DNA from: Bacteroidales bacterium
GTDB lineage: Bacteria; Bacteroidota; Bacteroidia; Bacteroidales; UBA932
Assembly: GCA_016293535.1 (NCBI GenBank)
Contig: JAEDEB010000069.1
Location: 1-9,911 of the forward strand
Length of the DNA stretch: 9,911 bases
Direction: 5' to 3'
Positions within the stretch are counted from its first letter, which is position 1; each line of letters begins with the position of its first letter. The notes under the pieces are model-generated. The model searched no databases. It was not told where the DNA came from and saw only the letters and a program-made list of their open reading frames with translations. Shown piece by piece: positions 1-6,190 of this stretch. The translations under genes were made by a program, and so were the position numbers.

Positions 1-158
1 TCACCATCCAGCCGCAGACTTATTCGGTATTCGAAGGCTTCAGCACAAAGACCGGTAAGGTGGAGCAGGTCAACGGTCTCGTAAGCCCGGGCAGCAACTC
101 CGTCCTTTATGGCACGCAGAACATAGGCTGCCGCATATCCCTGACCTATTACCTTTGA
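1..158 (+). CDS. C-terminal fragment of a probable outer-membrane beta-barrel protein (5' end outside window)
   Basis: The frame is open from the window edge (first full codon at base 3) to TGA at 156-158, giving about 51 residues. The tail alternates polar and hydrophobic residues and ends in ...GCRISLTYYL, with aromatic residues near the C-terminus, as in the last strand of an outer-membrane barrel. That is the only support for the barrel assignment, and no family can be named from so little. The next gene starts 23 nt downstream and encodes a lipoprotein. The two are probably co-transcribed, as often happens with Bacteroidota outer-membrane proteins and their lipoprotein partners. Coding status is fairly secure, function is a guess. 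Confidence 0.6.
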   Translation, partial: TIQPQTYSVFEGFSTKTGKVEQVNGLVSPGSNSVLYGTQNIGCRISLTYYL

Positions 159-181
159 GTTGCATAAGGAGAGATATTGCT

Positions 182-946
182 ATGAAAATTTTTAGGAACT
201 TTTGGAGCATAGGCCACTGGTGCGGGCTTGCCGCCTTGGCTGTAATGTTCACGCTTGCACTCTCGTGTGAAGATTTGACTCAGGATGACAAGGATGGATT
301 GACCGGATTCCTTCTGGCTGGCGAGTACGGAGTCATCAGCATGACGGATATTGATATGGAAAACGGTTTTTCCAAGGATCTCTGTCTCTACGATGATGGA
401 AAGCCGATTATTGTATTGACGCTGAATCTTGATGGTACGTATTTCATCGCGTATAACAGGGTTTGGAAGAATCATTTGATGGATGGGACCTGGGATGTGT
501 CGGAGAAGATATTGAATATGTCTTCAAATACCGATTCTGAAACCAGCAGTTATGAAATAGTCAGTTTTGAGAATGGTCTCCTGACATTGAAACTAGATCG
601 GGCAATGGTTGTGCTCAAGCGACTTACCAGTGCCGACAAATATCCTCAACTTGAATCAATCAGTTTTACCGGGCTCGATAATTATATGAACAACGGTAAA
701 GTCGTCCTGGACCCGCGTATTCAGTTTACTGACGGTTCATATAAGTTGACGTGGAAATATGATCCGGAAACTTATGTTCCATTTGATGATCCGACTTTCA
801 CAAGCTCCAATCCATCGGTCGCAACTGTAAGCGACAATGGCGTTCTTACTATGGCTAAAGGAGTTTCTGAGGGTGAGACTACGATAACCGTCAGATGCGA
901 CTATGTCGAGGCTTCTATCGATCTGAAATTCCTCGTGGTGAATTAG
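182..946 (+). CDS. Lipoprotein with lipocalin-like domain and C-terminal bacterial Ig-like (Big_2) domain
   Basis: This 254-residue protein is probably exported and lipid-anchored. The chosen ATG (182) has a good ribosome site, AAGGAGA at 167-173; a longer version from TTG 155 would overlap the previous stop and is not needed. Residues 1-29 form a signal peptide with a relaxed lipobox (LALS-C29), followed by acidic residues (ED, then DDKD) that fit the export signal for surface lipoproteins in Bacteroidota. Residues about 40-148 look like a small lipocalin/calycin-type beta-barrel (DGTYF..., DGTWDVSE..., YEIVSFENGLLTLKL, VVLKR). Residues about 160-254 are Big_2-like, with the signature SSNPSVATVSDNGVLT then GETTITV. 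Ligand or partner is unknown. It probably shares a transcript with the upstream barrel gene and may be its surface partner. Confidence 0.85.
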   Translation: MKIFRNFWSIGHWCGLAALAVMFTLALSCEDLTQDDKDGLTGFLLAGEYGVISMTDIDMENGFSKDLCLYDDGKPIIVLTLNLDGTYFIAYNRVWKNHLMDGTWDVSEKILNMSSNTDSETSSYEIVSFENGLLTLKLDRAMVVLKRLTSADKYPQLESISFTGLDNYMNNGKVVLDPRIQFTDGSYKLTWKYDPETYVPFDDPTFTSSNPSVATVSDNGVLTMAKGVSEGETTITVRCDYVEASIDLKFLVVN

Positions 947-958
947 CGTGAACTGAAA

Positions 959-996
959 CAAGGCCCCGGACCGCTGACTTGCGATTTGGGGCCTTG
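959..996. terminator. Hairpin between convergent genes, probable bidirectional terminator
   Basis: A perfect 9-bp inverted repeat, CAAGGCCCC (959-967) and GGGGCCTTG (988-996), encloses a 20-nt loop. It lies 12 nt after the stop of the plus-strand lipoprotein and downstream of the minus-strand FISUMP gene. Neither strand has a long T tract after the stem (CCTTTC on plus, TTTCAG on minus), so its strength is uncertain. The position between converging genes supports termination. Confidence 0.6.
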
Positions 997-1018
997 CCTT
1001 TCAGACAACTATGTACGT

Positions 1019-1050
1019 TGACATTCCCGCCTGTAGGCGGGAGCATGTCA
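1019..1050 (-). terminator. Hairpin overlapping the FISUMP stop codon
   Basis: The stem TCCCGCC/GGCGGGA (1025-1031 and 1036-1042) has a TGTA tetraloop and is extended, after a two-base bulge, by TGACAT/ATGTCA (1019-1024 and 1045-1050). The minus-strand stop TGA (1048-1050) sits in the outer arm. No T tract follows on the minus strand. It may terminate or stabilise the 3' end of the FISUMP transcript together with the hairpin at 959-996. Confidence 0.45.
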
Positions 1051-2577
1051 CTCTATTTTCATGCAGCGGACTGAACATCCATGAGAGCGCTGACCGTCGA
1101 GATAGTTATATATCGTCTTGTCTCTCTTTGAGGCAGAGAAGACGTATGCGTCTTTTGACCTGGTTGTGACAGACCAGTAGCCGCCTATCTCGCTTGCCCC
1201 TCCCATTTTGCCATTGCTACCGTAGAGCAGGCCCTCAAACGGGTACCAGACGCTTACGCCAGTTGCCAGAGTCTTGTCGGTCTCCGAGAGGTCGACGCCT
1301 GACTCTTCTGTGCTCCAGGCTTCGCTTTCCCAATCCTGAACGGTAGATCCTAATGCCTTGGCCCATATTCCGTTTTCACCTCCGTCCGGTATTCTCCATC
1401 CTGCAGGGCAAGGGTCGTAGATGGTCTTCTCCGACTGCCATCTGCTGTTGTCGTTGGCACCGTCTTCGCTGTAGAGCCAGTCGCGGTTGTTTCCGTTTCC
1501 AAGGATGAAGGTCATAGGATTTGCGAGTGCATATTCAATGGTTCCCGTTGTCGCGTCGGATGCGACCGCATCGGGCCATGCACCCGTCGTCTCGACCATA
1601 GAGTCCGTCCAGTCGATCTTTACCGCCAGTTCACCTGCGCCCGGGAAAGGGTCCTTCCTTCCCCACTGGTACAGCAGCCCGAAAGAACTGATATCGTCCG
1701 GAGTGGCCGAAGTCGCACCGAGATTGCGGTCCATCATGGTGCCCGCATTGTTGTTGTAAGTCTGTTTGCGCGGTTTGTCGGTCATCCATATATGCCAGGA
1801 CCATAGTATCGTGCCCTTGGCATCCTTCGCGGCTATCACAGCGTTGCCCTTCCTTTCGGATGCATGGAAGTATATCTTTCCATTGTTGTAGCTGAGCTCG
1901 GAGATGAGATCGCCTGCCTGTGGTTTCTCCCTGTTGCCGAATGATTCCCAGAGAACCTCGACGGAGGCAACTTCTCCGACAGTCTCGTTGCTGTTGCCCT
2001 TCACGGTCGGTAACGAATAATATCCCGTCTCCGTTACAACATAGCAGTTGGCAGGGTCGCCATAGGAAATATCCTCGGAATAGTTGTGTTCAAAGCATAC
2101 TCCCTTGTAATGAAATTCGAGCAAATGGCCTTTGGACTTGCAGTACACATCTATCTGATAGTTGGAACCGCCAAGGTCCTGCACCAATATGTAACTTCCC
2201 TCTTCCGCAAGAACAGTATCAATTCCGCCGCCCCAGGTCAGTTGAAGTGTACTTTCGTCATTATAATCTATAAATATGCAGTGGACGAAATGCTCGGCAA
2301 TAACTTCGGCATAAACATCGACAGCTGACAGATCCACTCTGCTGCCTACAAGGCTCCTCGCAAAATCTATGGTCAGTTCCTTCATGGTAGAATTCTGCAC
2401 AAGACGGGGATTGATTCTGATCCCATCTTCCTTATGGAATTCTATTTCAACGCCATCGAACTGATATTGTTCGCCGTCGAAAACCAGCTGGTTCTTGAAT
2501 TCCTCTTCTTTCTGGCATGAAACCGATACGCCGGCGGCCAGCGCTGCGACTGCGATAATGGTAAATAGTTTTTTCAT
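1048..2577 (-). CDS. FISUMP-domain surface lipoprotein
   Basis: This 509-residue protein has a lipoprotein signal peptide (MKKLFTIIAV...SVS-C21) followed directly by QKEEE, an acidic stretch like the Bacteroidota surface-export signal, so it is probably displayed on the outer membrane. Residues about 30-165 are a beta-rich N-terminal region of no recognised family. At about 173-260 lies the segment common in Bacteroidales surface proteins (GDPANCYVV..GYYSLPTVKGN, VEVLWESFG, ILWSWHIWMTD). From about 275 to 509 is the FISUMP (Fibrobacter succinogenes major paralogous) domain: AGTMMDRNLGA, LLYQWGRKDPFPG, YDPCPAGWRIPDGGENG and the typical end GCSVRCMKIE. FISUMP domains resemble sulfatase-modifying/C-lectin folds but have no settled function. 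The start is unambiguous and has no strong SD. The PanE-like stop lies 48 nt upstream on the same strand, so read-through is possible. Confidence 0.9.
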   Translation of the reverse strand: MKKLFTIIAVAALAAGVSVSCQKEEEFKNQLVFDGEQYQFDGVEIEFHKEDGIRINPRLVQNSTMKELTIDFARSLVGSRVDLSAVDVYAEVIAEHFVHCIFIDYNDESTLQLTWGGGIDTVLAEEGSYILVQDLGGSNYQIDVYCKSKGHLLEFHYKGVCFEHNYSEDISYGDPANCYVVTETGYYSLPTVKGNSNETVGEVASVEVLWESFGNREKPQAGDLISELSYNNGKIYFHASERKGNAVIAAKDAKGTILWSWHIWMTDKPRKQTYNNNAGTMMDRNLGATSATPDDISSFGLLYQWGRKDPFPGAGELAVKIDWTDSMVETTGAWPDAVASDATTGTIEYALANPMTFILGNGNNRDWLYSEDGANDNSRWQSEKTIYDPCPAGWRIPDGGENGIWAKALGSTVQDWESEAWSTEESGVDLSETDKTLATGVSVWYPFEGLLYGSNGKMGGASEIGGYWSVTTRSKDAYVFSASKRDKTIYNYLDGQRSHGCSVRCMKIE

Positions 2578-2625
2578 ATCTGGTGCTATTTAGTAATATG
2601 AAGCAACTTATTTTTTGAAGATTAT

Positions 2626-3627
2626 TTAGAATTTGCTGAGGTTGTCGAAACTGGCACTGAGTTCGCCCTTTTCGATGCGGTGAACAATGTCAACTACCTT
2701 GTCGTTCATTGGCGTAGGGACGCCGAACTTGCGGCCGAAAGCGCTGACGACCCCGTTGATGGCGTCGACCTCCGTAGTTTTGCCGTGTTCGAGGTCCTGG
2801 AGCATGCTCGCTTTCAGACGCGCGTGTTTCTTTATTGCCACTGGTATGATCATGAACGAGAATGCCTTCTTCAGAGGGCCGTGAAAATCAAGGAGTTTGA
2901 CTATGTCCTTGCCCTGTATCGGTTCAATGCGGATCCCTGCGGCGGCGCACACGTCTATGCACTCTTTTATTATGGACTGTACTATTCTTCGCGATGCCCT
3001 GTTTCCGGCGGCCTCGCCGAAGGTTGTCCCGAGCACTGCGCTCATACCCGAGAACGCCGAATTGATAAGGAGTTTGCTCCACCTGCTGCCGAGGAAGTTC
3101 TCATCCACCTCGACAGGTCCCATCTTTTCGAGAAGCGCCTTGACCGCGGGGATATGGACATTGCTCCCTTTTTCCAGACTTCCAAGCGAGAAGGTGAGCG
3201 AGTCCGGGGAACTCGTCAGTTCGCAAACTCCGGGGCCAAGCATAGTCGCGCCCCAGGCCACGGTGCATCCCAGTACCCGCTGCGGACCCACGATTTCCCC
3301 GATTCCGAGTTCGGGCAGTCCGTTCTGCAAGGTCACGATCACTCCGTCTTCTGCGAGGAAATCTTTCAGGAAACTGACGACCTCGCTGTTGTGCTGCTGT
3401 TTGGTCATCAGGAAAATGATGTCGTAGATTCCGCTCATACAGTCGGGCGTGTATGCGGTGACCGGCTGGGTGAATTCCATCGTTCCTACGACGTGGGCGC
3501 CGTCCTTCTGCAGGGCTTCGACATGGGCCTTGTTTCTGTTTATCAGGTCAATCTGACCTCCGTTTCTGGTTATGAATGCGCCGAGTATCGTTCCAAGCGA
3601 CCCTGCGCCGTATATTGCTGTTCTCAT
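2626..3627 (-). CDS. panE: 2-dehydropantoate 2-reductase (ketopantoate reductase, PanE/ApbA) family protein
   Basis: The family reduces 2-dehydropantoate to pantoate with NADPH, a cytoplasmic step in pantothenate and CoA synthesis, though many members act on other 2-keto acids. The 333-residue product begins with a Rossmann nucleotide-binding motif, GAGSLG (7-12). It has the conserved Lys in the LMTKQ segment (K76) and TLQNGLPE (99-106). The catalytic-type Lys and Asn of SKLLINS are K185 and N189, and the C-terminal signature SMLQDLEHGKTTEVDAINGVV (S274, E286) is present. These match Lys, Asn, Ser and Glu positions known from E. coli PanE. It is about 30 residues longer than the classic enzyme, so the exact substrate is not certain. 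The ATG is preceded by an A-rich stretch (AAAACAAAATT) and no SD. The 12-bp repeat tract lies directly upstream, so any promoter must lie within or beyond that tract. No other pantothenate genes are adjacent. Confidence 0.88.
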   Translation of the reverse strand: MRTAIYGAGSLGTILGAFITRNGGQIDLINRNKAHVEALQKDGAHVVGTMEFTQPVTAYTPDCMSGIYDIIFLMTKQQHNSEVVSFLKDFLAEDGVIVTLQNGLPELGIGEIVGPQRVLGCTVAWGATMLGPGVCELTSSPDSLTFSLGSLEKGSNVHIPAVKALLEKMGPVEVDENFLGSRWSKLLINSAFSGMSAVLGTTFGEAAGNRASRRIVQSIIKECIDVCAAAGIRIEPIQGKDIVKLLDFHGPLKKAFSFMIIPVAIKKHARLKASMLQDLEHGKTTEVDAINGVVSAFGRKFGVPTPMNDKVVDIVHRIEKGELSASFDNLSKF

Positions 3628-3649
3628 AATTTTGTTTTTGTCTGTGGTT

Positions 3650-4098
3650 GCTGGCCGTTATGCTGGCGGTTCGGCTGGCGGTTCAGCTGGCGGTTCTGCA
3701 GGCTTTTCAGCTGGCAGTTTTGCTTACCGTTCAACTGGCTTTAGCAGCGTGCCGTTCAATTGGCAGGTTTACTTGCCGTTCAGCTTGCTTTTGCAGCTTG
3801 TCGTTCAGCAGGCTTTTCAACTGGTTTTTGCAGCTTGCCGTTCAGCTTGCAGTTTTGCTTACCGTTTTGCTTACCGTTTTGCTTACCGTTTTGCTGGCTT
3901 TTCAGCTGGCAGCTCAGCTTGCAGTTTTACTTGCCGTTTAGCTTGCTTTTCAACTGGTTTTGCAGCTTGCCGTTCTGCTTGCAGTTTTGCTTACCGTTCA
4001 GCTTGCCGTTCAGCTGGCTTTGCATCTTGCCGTTCAACTGGCTTTTCAACTGGTCGTTCAACTGGTCGTTCTGCTGGCAGTTTTGCTGGCAGAGCGGC
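3650..4098. repeat. Degenerate 12-bp tandem repeat (minisatellite), about 37 units
   Basis: The plus strand consists almost entirely of variants of a 12-mer such as GCTGGCAGTTCA, GCTTGCCGTTCA and GCTTACCGTTTT. Three identical adjacent copies of GCTTACCGTTTT occupy 3857-3892. A higher-order period is visible: the stretch beginning TTTTCAACTGG at 3814 recurs at 3947, an offset of 133 bases, and both copies continue through CAGCTTGCCGTTC and GCTTGCAGTTTTGCTTACCGTT. At least three units are 13 nt instead of 12 (near 3740, 3790 and 3827), which shifts frame. All three plus-strand frames are open across much of the tract because the unit lacks plus-strand stops. The tract sits between the PanE-like gene and mobile-element-like debris. 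Confidence 0.93.
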
Positions 4099-4125
4099 AG
4101 GAGTCAGCAATGCAAAAATAGAATT
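3658..4125 (-). pseudogene. Possible decayed low-complexity Pro/Ala/Glu-rich coding sequence within the minisatellite
   Basis: Read on the minus strand, the repeat gives a tetrapeptide pattern. It begins near 4110 as LTPAALPAKLPAERPVER, continues as KPVERQDAKPAERQAER, and ends close to the PanE-like start as LPAEKPAEPPAEPPAEPPA before TAA (3658-3660). The frame is interrupted by TAA at 3991-3993, 3883-3885, 3871-3873, 3859-3861 and 3724-3726. Each is a CGG-TAA where sister units have CGG-CAA, a one-base Gln-to-stop change. Three single-base insertions (near 3827, 3790 and 3740) break and then restore the frame. No convincing start codon or N-terminal domain exists; an upstream in-frame TAA lies at 4126-4128. 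It could be the relic of a PAEK-type linker protein, or a non-coding repeat that only mimics one. Confidence 0.3.
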
Positions 4126-4345
4126 TTATTCAGATAGTTGCTTCAGTAGTCATTAACGAATCTCATCAGTGTCCGGTAAAAACGCAAAATCGTTCTTTGA
4201 AAATATTGAAAGTTAGGTAGTTACAGAGGTTTTAGCGCGCGCCGATTTCAAATTGGGGATCTGATGGAGTGCCCCGAAACTTTTTCCGTATACACATGGG
4301 CAGAGTATCAAACAAAGGCTTATCGACGGCATGAACGGGGCTCCA

Positions 4346-4510
4346 GCAAATCACCGCGCAACTAGAAAAATTGTAAATTGCTGATTACTAAGGATATGCA
4401 AAATTGCAACTTGCTCGGTGAGACCAAATTGGTGCCACCGCGCAAGAGTAAAAAAGCTAATTGTTTGAGTATCAGGCATGTATATTTGCGTGTTGCGCGC
4501 GGTGATTTGC
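4346..4510. repeat. Imperfect inverted repeat pair bounding a 165-bp segment (MITE-like)
   Basis: The left arm GCAAATCACCGCGCAAC (4346-4362) matches the reverse complement of GTTGCGCGCGGTGATTTGC (4492-4510), apart from one extra GC. Weaker similarity continues inward: left GCTGATTACT and right reverse complement CCTGATACT. Part of the arm (CACCGCGCAA) also recurs as a direct copy at 4436-4445. No clear target-site duplication flanks the arms. It could be a small non-autonomous element or a large stem-loop. Confidence 0.5.
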
Positions 4511-4530
4511 TTGAGAGTATGGGGAGCAAC

Positions 4531-4593
4531 AATTCCTCAATTACGCAGGCAGCAGTCACCTTGCTGTCCCATGAAATTCCTTGATTACGCAGG
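4531..4593. repeat. Short direct repeat AATTCCT..ATTACGCAGG, two copies
   Basis: AATTCCTCAATTACGCAGG (4531-4549) and AATTCCTTGATTACGCAGG (4575-4593) agree at 17 of 19 bases and start 44 bases apart. The second copy abuts the GTGCCCCG repeat at 4594. No function is evident. Confidence 0.55.
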
Positions 4594-4657
4594 GTGCCCC
4601 GCAACTTTATAGCAATCGACCGGAACGTTTTTCGGCGTACTCAATGCCTGAGAATAA

Positions 4658-4674
4658 TGTGTAAAAATTACACA
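4658..4674. promoter_or_regulatory. Palindrome TGTGTAA-AAA-TTACACA, candidate operator
   Basis: Perfect 7-bp arms surround a 3-bp centre, and the site ends 5 nt before the -33 element of the promoter at 4680. The place and symmetry suit a dimeric regulator; the TGTG...CACA ends are loosely like CRP/FNR-type sites. No regulator gene is adjacent, so the binding protein is unknown. Confidence 0.4.
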
Positions 4675-4679
4675 AAAAA

Positions 4680-4711
4680 TTTGGAAATGTCGAATTAGGC
4701 CCATATATTTG
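4680..4711 (+). promoter_or_regulatory. Bacteroidetes-type promoter for the vWA gene
   Basis: TTTG (4680-4683), a 20-nt spacer and TATATTTG (4704-4711) fit the Bacteroidota primary-sigma consensus TTTG-N19-21-TAnnTTTG exactly. Transcription should start a few bases after 4711, giving a leader of about 30 nt before the ATG at 4751. Confidence 0.8.
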
Positions 4712-4750
4712 CGTAGAATTCACACAATAAACCTTTAATCAATTATCGTC

Positions 4751-5845
4751 ATGAGCATTTTAGATAGAAGACTTTTCACGGAAAGGTATCCTCGCGAGGC
4801 AGGTGAAACTCGTATTTACAATCTTATTATCCTTGATGAAAGCGGTTCAATGTCTGTCATAGACGCCCAGGCCCTGAATGGGGTGAACCAAACGCTGCAG
4901 TCCATCAGGGAGGCACAACAGGAGAATCCTGACGACCATCAGATGATTTCTTTGGTGACATTCAAAAGCCTTTTCTCCGGGCCTGAAGTCAGGGCTGTAA
5001 TCGATATGGAGAGAATCGAAAATGTCCAAAACCTCAACCCGAACCAGTATCGTCCTCAAGGCGGTACCCCTCTTTTCGATGCTGTAGGCGATTCCATTGA
5101 GGATCTTGAGGATATGGTGAAGGAAGGGGACCATGTACTCGTATCGATCATTACCGATGGAGAGGAAAATACATCAAGATACTACACTGAGGAGTTAATC
5201 AGGAGAAGAATAGAGGAATTGTCGGCGAAGGGATGGGTATTTACCTACATCGGCGCCAATCAGGATTCGGAGAAGAACGCTGCGGCCATAGGTATCAGAT
5301 GCACTATGGACTTCAAGTTCTCGATCGAGGGGTCCGAGATTATGTTCGACAAGATGCGCTCAAGCAATCGCGAATACTACAAAAAGGTTCGCCGGGAGAA
5401 GATGACAGGGGAGAAAGTTGATTATAACAGCGACTTCTTCTCCCAGAGGCAGGCTTTGACGAGGGTTACTCCGGAGCACATTGACAGACTTGAGCAGAAT
5501 CAGATCTTCGTATTCGGGAGCAACATAGAAGGACGTCATGACGGGGGAGCGGCAAGATTTGCCATGGACCATTTCGGCGCCGTCTATGGATGTGGATACG
5601 GATTGAAGGACCAAAGCTTTGCAATCCCGACGGTTGGGGTGGATTTATATGAAATCAGGAGATATGTGAACGAGTTCATAAGATTCGCTGACAGATATCC
5701 GGAAATGACCTTCTTTGTCACCCGCATCGGCTGTGGCATTGCCGGATTCACAGACGAGCAGATTGCCCCGCTCTTTGCCGCTGCCTACAGCCTGCCGAAT
5801 GTCTATCTCCCGCGTGAGTTCTGGAAGGTGCTTTCTTGCAAGTAA
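4751..5845 (+). CDS. von Willebrand A domain protein fused to a macro-like (A1S_2505-type) domain
   Basis: The 364-residue product has no signal peptide or membrane segment, so it is probably cytoplasmic. Residues about 20-215 form a vWA domain with an intact metal site (MIDAS): DESGS (D29, S31, S33), the Thr of GGTPLFDA (T106) and TDGEEN (D136). A linker rich in charged residues follows (about 200-245). Residues about 248-361 match the phage-associated A1S_2505-type family, which I place as macro-like from its glycine motifs: FVFGSNIEGRHDGGAA (253-268), YGCGYGL, SFAIPTVG, and TRIGCGIAGFTDEQIAPLF (324-342). vWA domains usually mediate metal-dependent protein contact; macro folds often bind ADP-ribose or related nucleotides. 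A nucleotide-sensing scaffold role is inference. The gene has its own promoter and palindrome upstream, ends in tandem stops (TAATAG), and shows no operon partner. Start ATG 4751 fits the promoter spacing; no SD is visible. Confidence 0.85.
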   Translation: MSILDRRLFTERYPREAGETRIYNLIILDESGSMSVIDAQALNGVNQTLQSIREAQQENPDDHQMISLVTFKSLFSGPEVRAVIDMERIENVQNLNPNQYRPQGGTPLFDAVGDSIEDLEDMVKEGDHVLVSIITDGEENTSRYYTEELIRRRIEELSAKGWVFTYIGANQDSEKNAAAIGIRCTMDFKFSIEGSEIMFDKMRSSNREYYKKVRREKMTGEKVDYNSDFFSQRQALTRVTPEHIDRLEQNQIFVFGSNIEGRHDGGAARFAMDHFGAVYGCGYGLKDQSFAIPTVGVDLYEIRRYVNEFIRFADRYPEMTFFVTRIGCGIAGFTDEQIAPLFAAAYSLPNVYLPREFWKVLSCK

Positions 5846-5959
5846 TAGACAGCAAATATTGTCATCGGACTCCATACAGATCCGCCGTTGTTCGTCAATT
5901 CGGGAAATTATTACTAAAATTACAATCAGTATGCATCACTGTCAAAGATAGGAGAGACT

Positions 5960-6190
5960 ATGGACGTGAAGCGCTCCCCGATGTTAAACAACCTTCTGAC
6001 AACCCGGAACTATGAAGAGAAAGGTAGTTTTTTTGTTCCTGATGGCAGCGTTGCTGTGCTCTTGCCATTCACAGACCACCCCGCCGAAGCATTATTCCAA
6101 GGCGGAACTGGAGAACAACTTCAGGCAGCCTTCTTCCGAATATGGCACCGACTGCTGGTGGTGGTGGCTCAACGGCAACGTGACCCGTGA
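5960..6190 (+). CDS. Small ORF with strong ribosome site, overlapping the start of the GH106 gene (leader ORF or spurious)
   Basis: ATG 5960 follows AGGAGAG at near-ideal spacing, a better ribosome site than the one ahead of the hydrolase ATG at 6012. The 76-codon ORF runs in a different frame through the hydrolase signal-peptide region and stops at 6190. The product (MDVKRSPMLNNLLTTRNYEE...) resembles nothing I know, and its distal part is simply the hydrolase sequence read out of frame. It may act as a leader that affects initiation at 6012, or may be chance. Confidence 0.2.
   Translation: MDVKRSPMLNNLLTTRNYEEKGSFFVPDGSVAVLLPFTDHPAEALFQGGTGEQLQAAFFRIWHRLLVVVAQRQRDP

Larger units (their letters stand above)
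4269..4608. repeat. Diverged direct repeat pair GTGCCCCG(A/C)AACTTT
   Basis: Copies at 4269-4283 and 4594-4608 match at 14 of 15 bases. They flank most of the intergenic debris, including the inverted repeat at 4346-4510, and so could mark the ends of an inserted unit. Confidence 0.5.
4126..4657. other. Intergenic stretch with no convincing gene; repeat-rich, mobile-element-like debris
   Basis: Short ORFs on both strands (for example about 4362-4604 minus and 4378-4584 plus) overlap each other, have no ribosome site and resemble no family I know. The region contains several diverged direct and inverted repeats listed separately. The sequence GTGTCCGGTAAAAACG near 4171-4186 is reminiscent of a Bacteroidota insertion-sequence end, but no matching opposite end or transposase is present. 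I read this as old mobile-element or MITE debris ahead of the promoter at 4680. Confidence 0.45.

Noticed and set aside
2680..3744. 354-codon plus-strand ORF antisense to the PanE-like gene
   Set aside because: It is the shadow of a well-supported gene; its translation shows no recognisable domain and runs into the repeat.
3650..4098. CRISPR array
   Set aside because: The repetition is contiguous 12-bp units with no unique spacers.
3572..4156. 194-codon plus-strand ORF through the minisatellite (with two further open plus frames)
   Set aside because: It begins inside the PanE-like gene on the opposite strand, has no ribosome site, and is open only because the repeat unit lacks plus-strand stops; all three frames are similarly open.
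4362..4604. 80-codon minus ORF overlapping a 68-codon plus ORF (4378-4584)
   Set aside because: They overlap in opposite directions, have no ribosome site or family resemblance, and are made of the repeat-rich debris.
5846..5959. Promoter for the GH106 gene
   Set aside because: No TAnnTTTG box with a spaced TTTG was found; the A/T-rich stretch near 5906-5930 is not enough.
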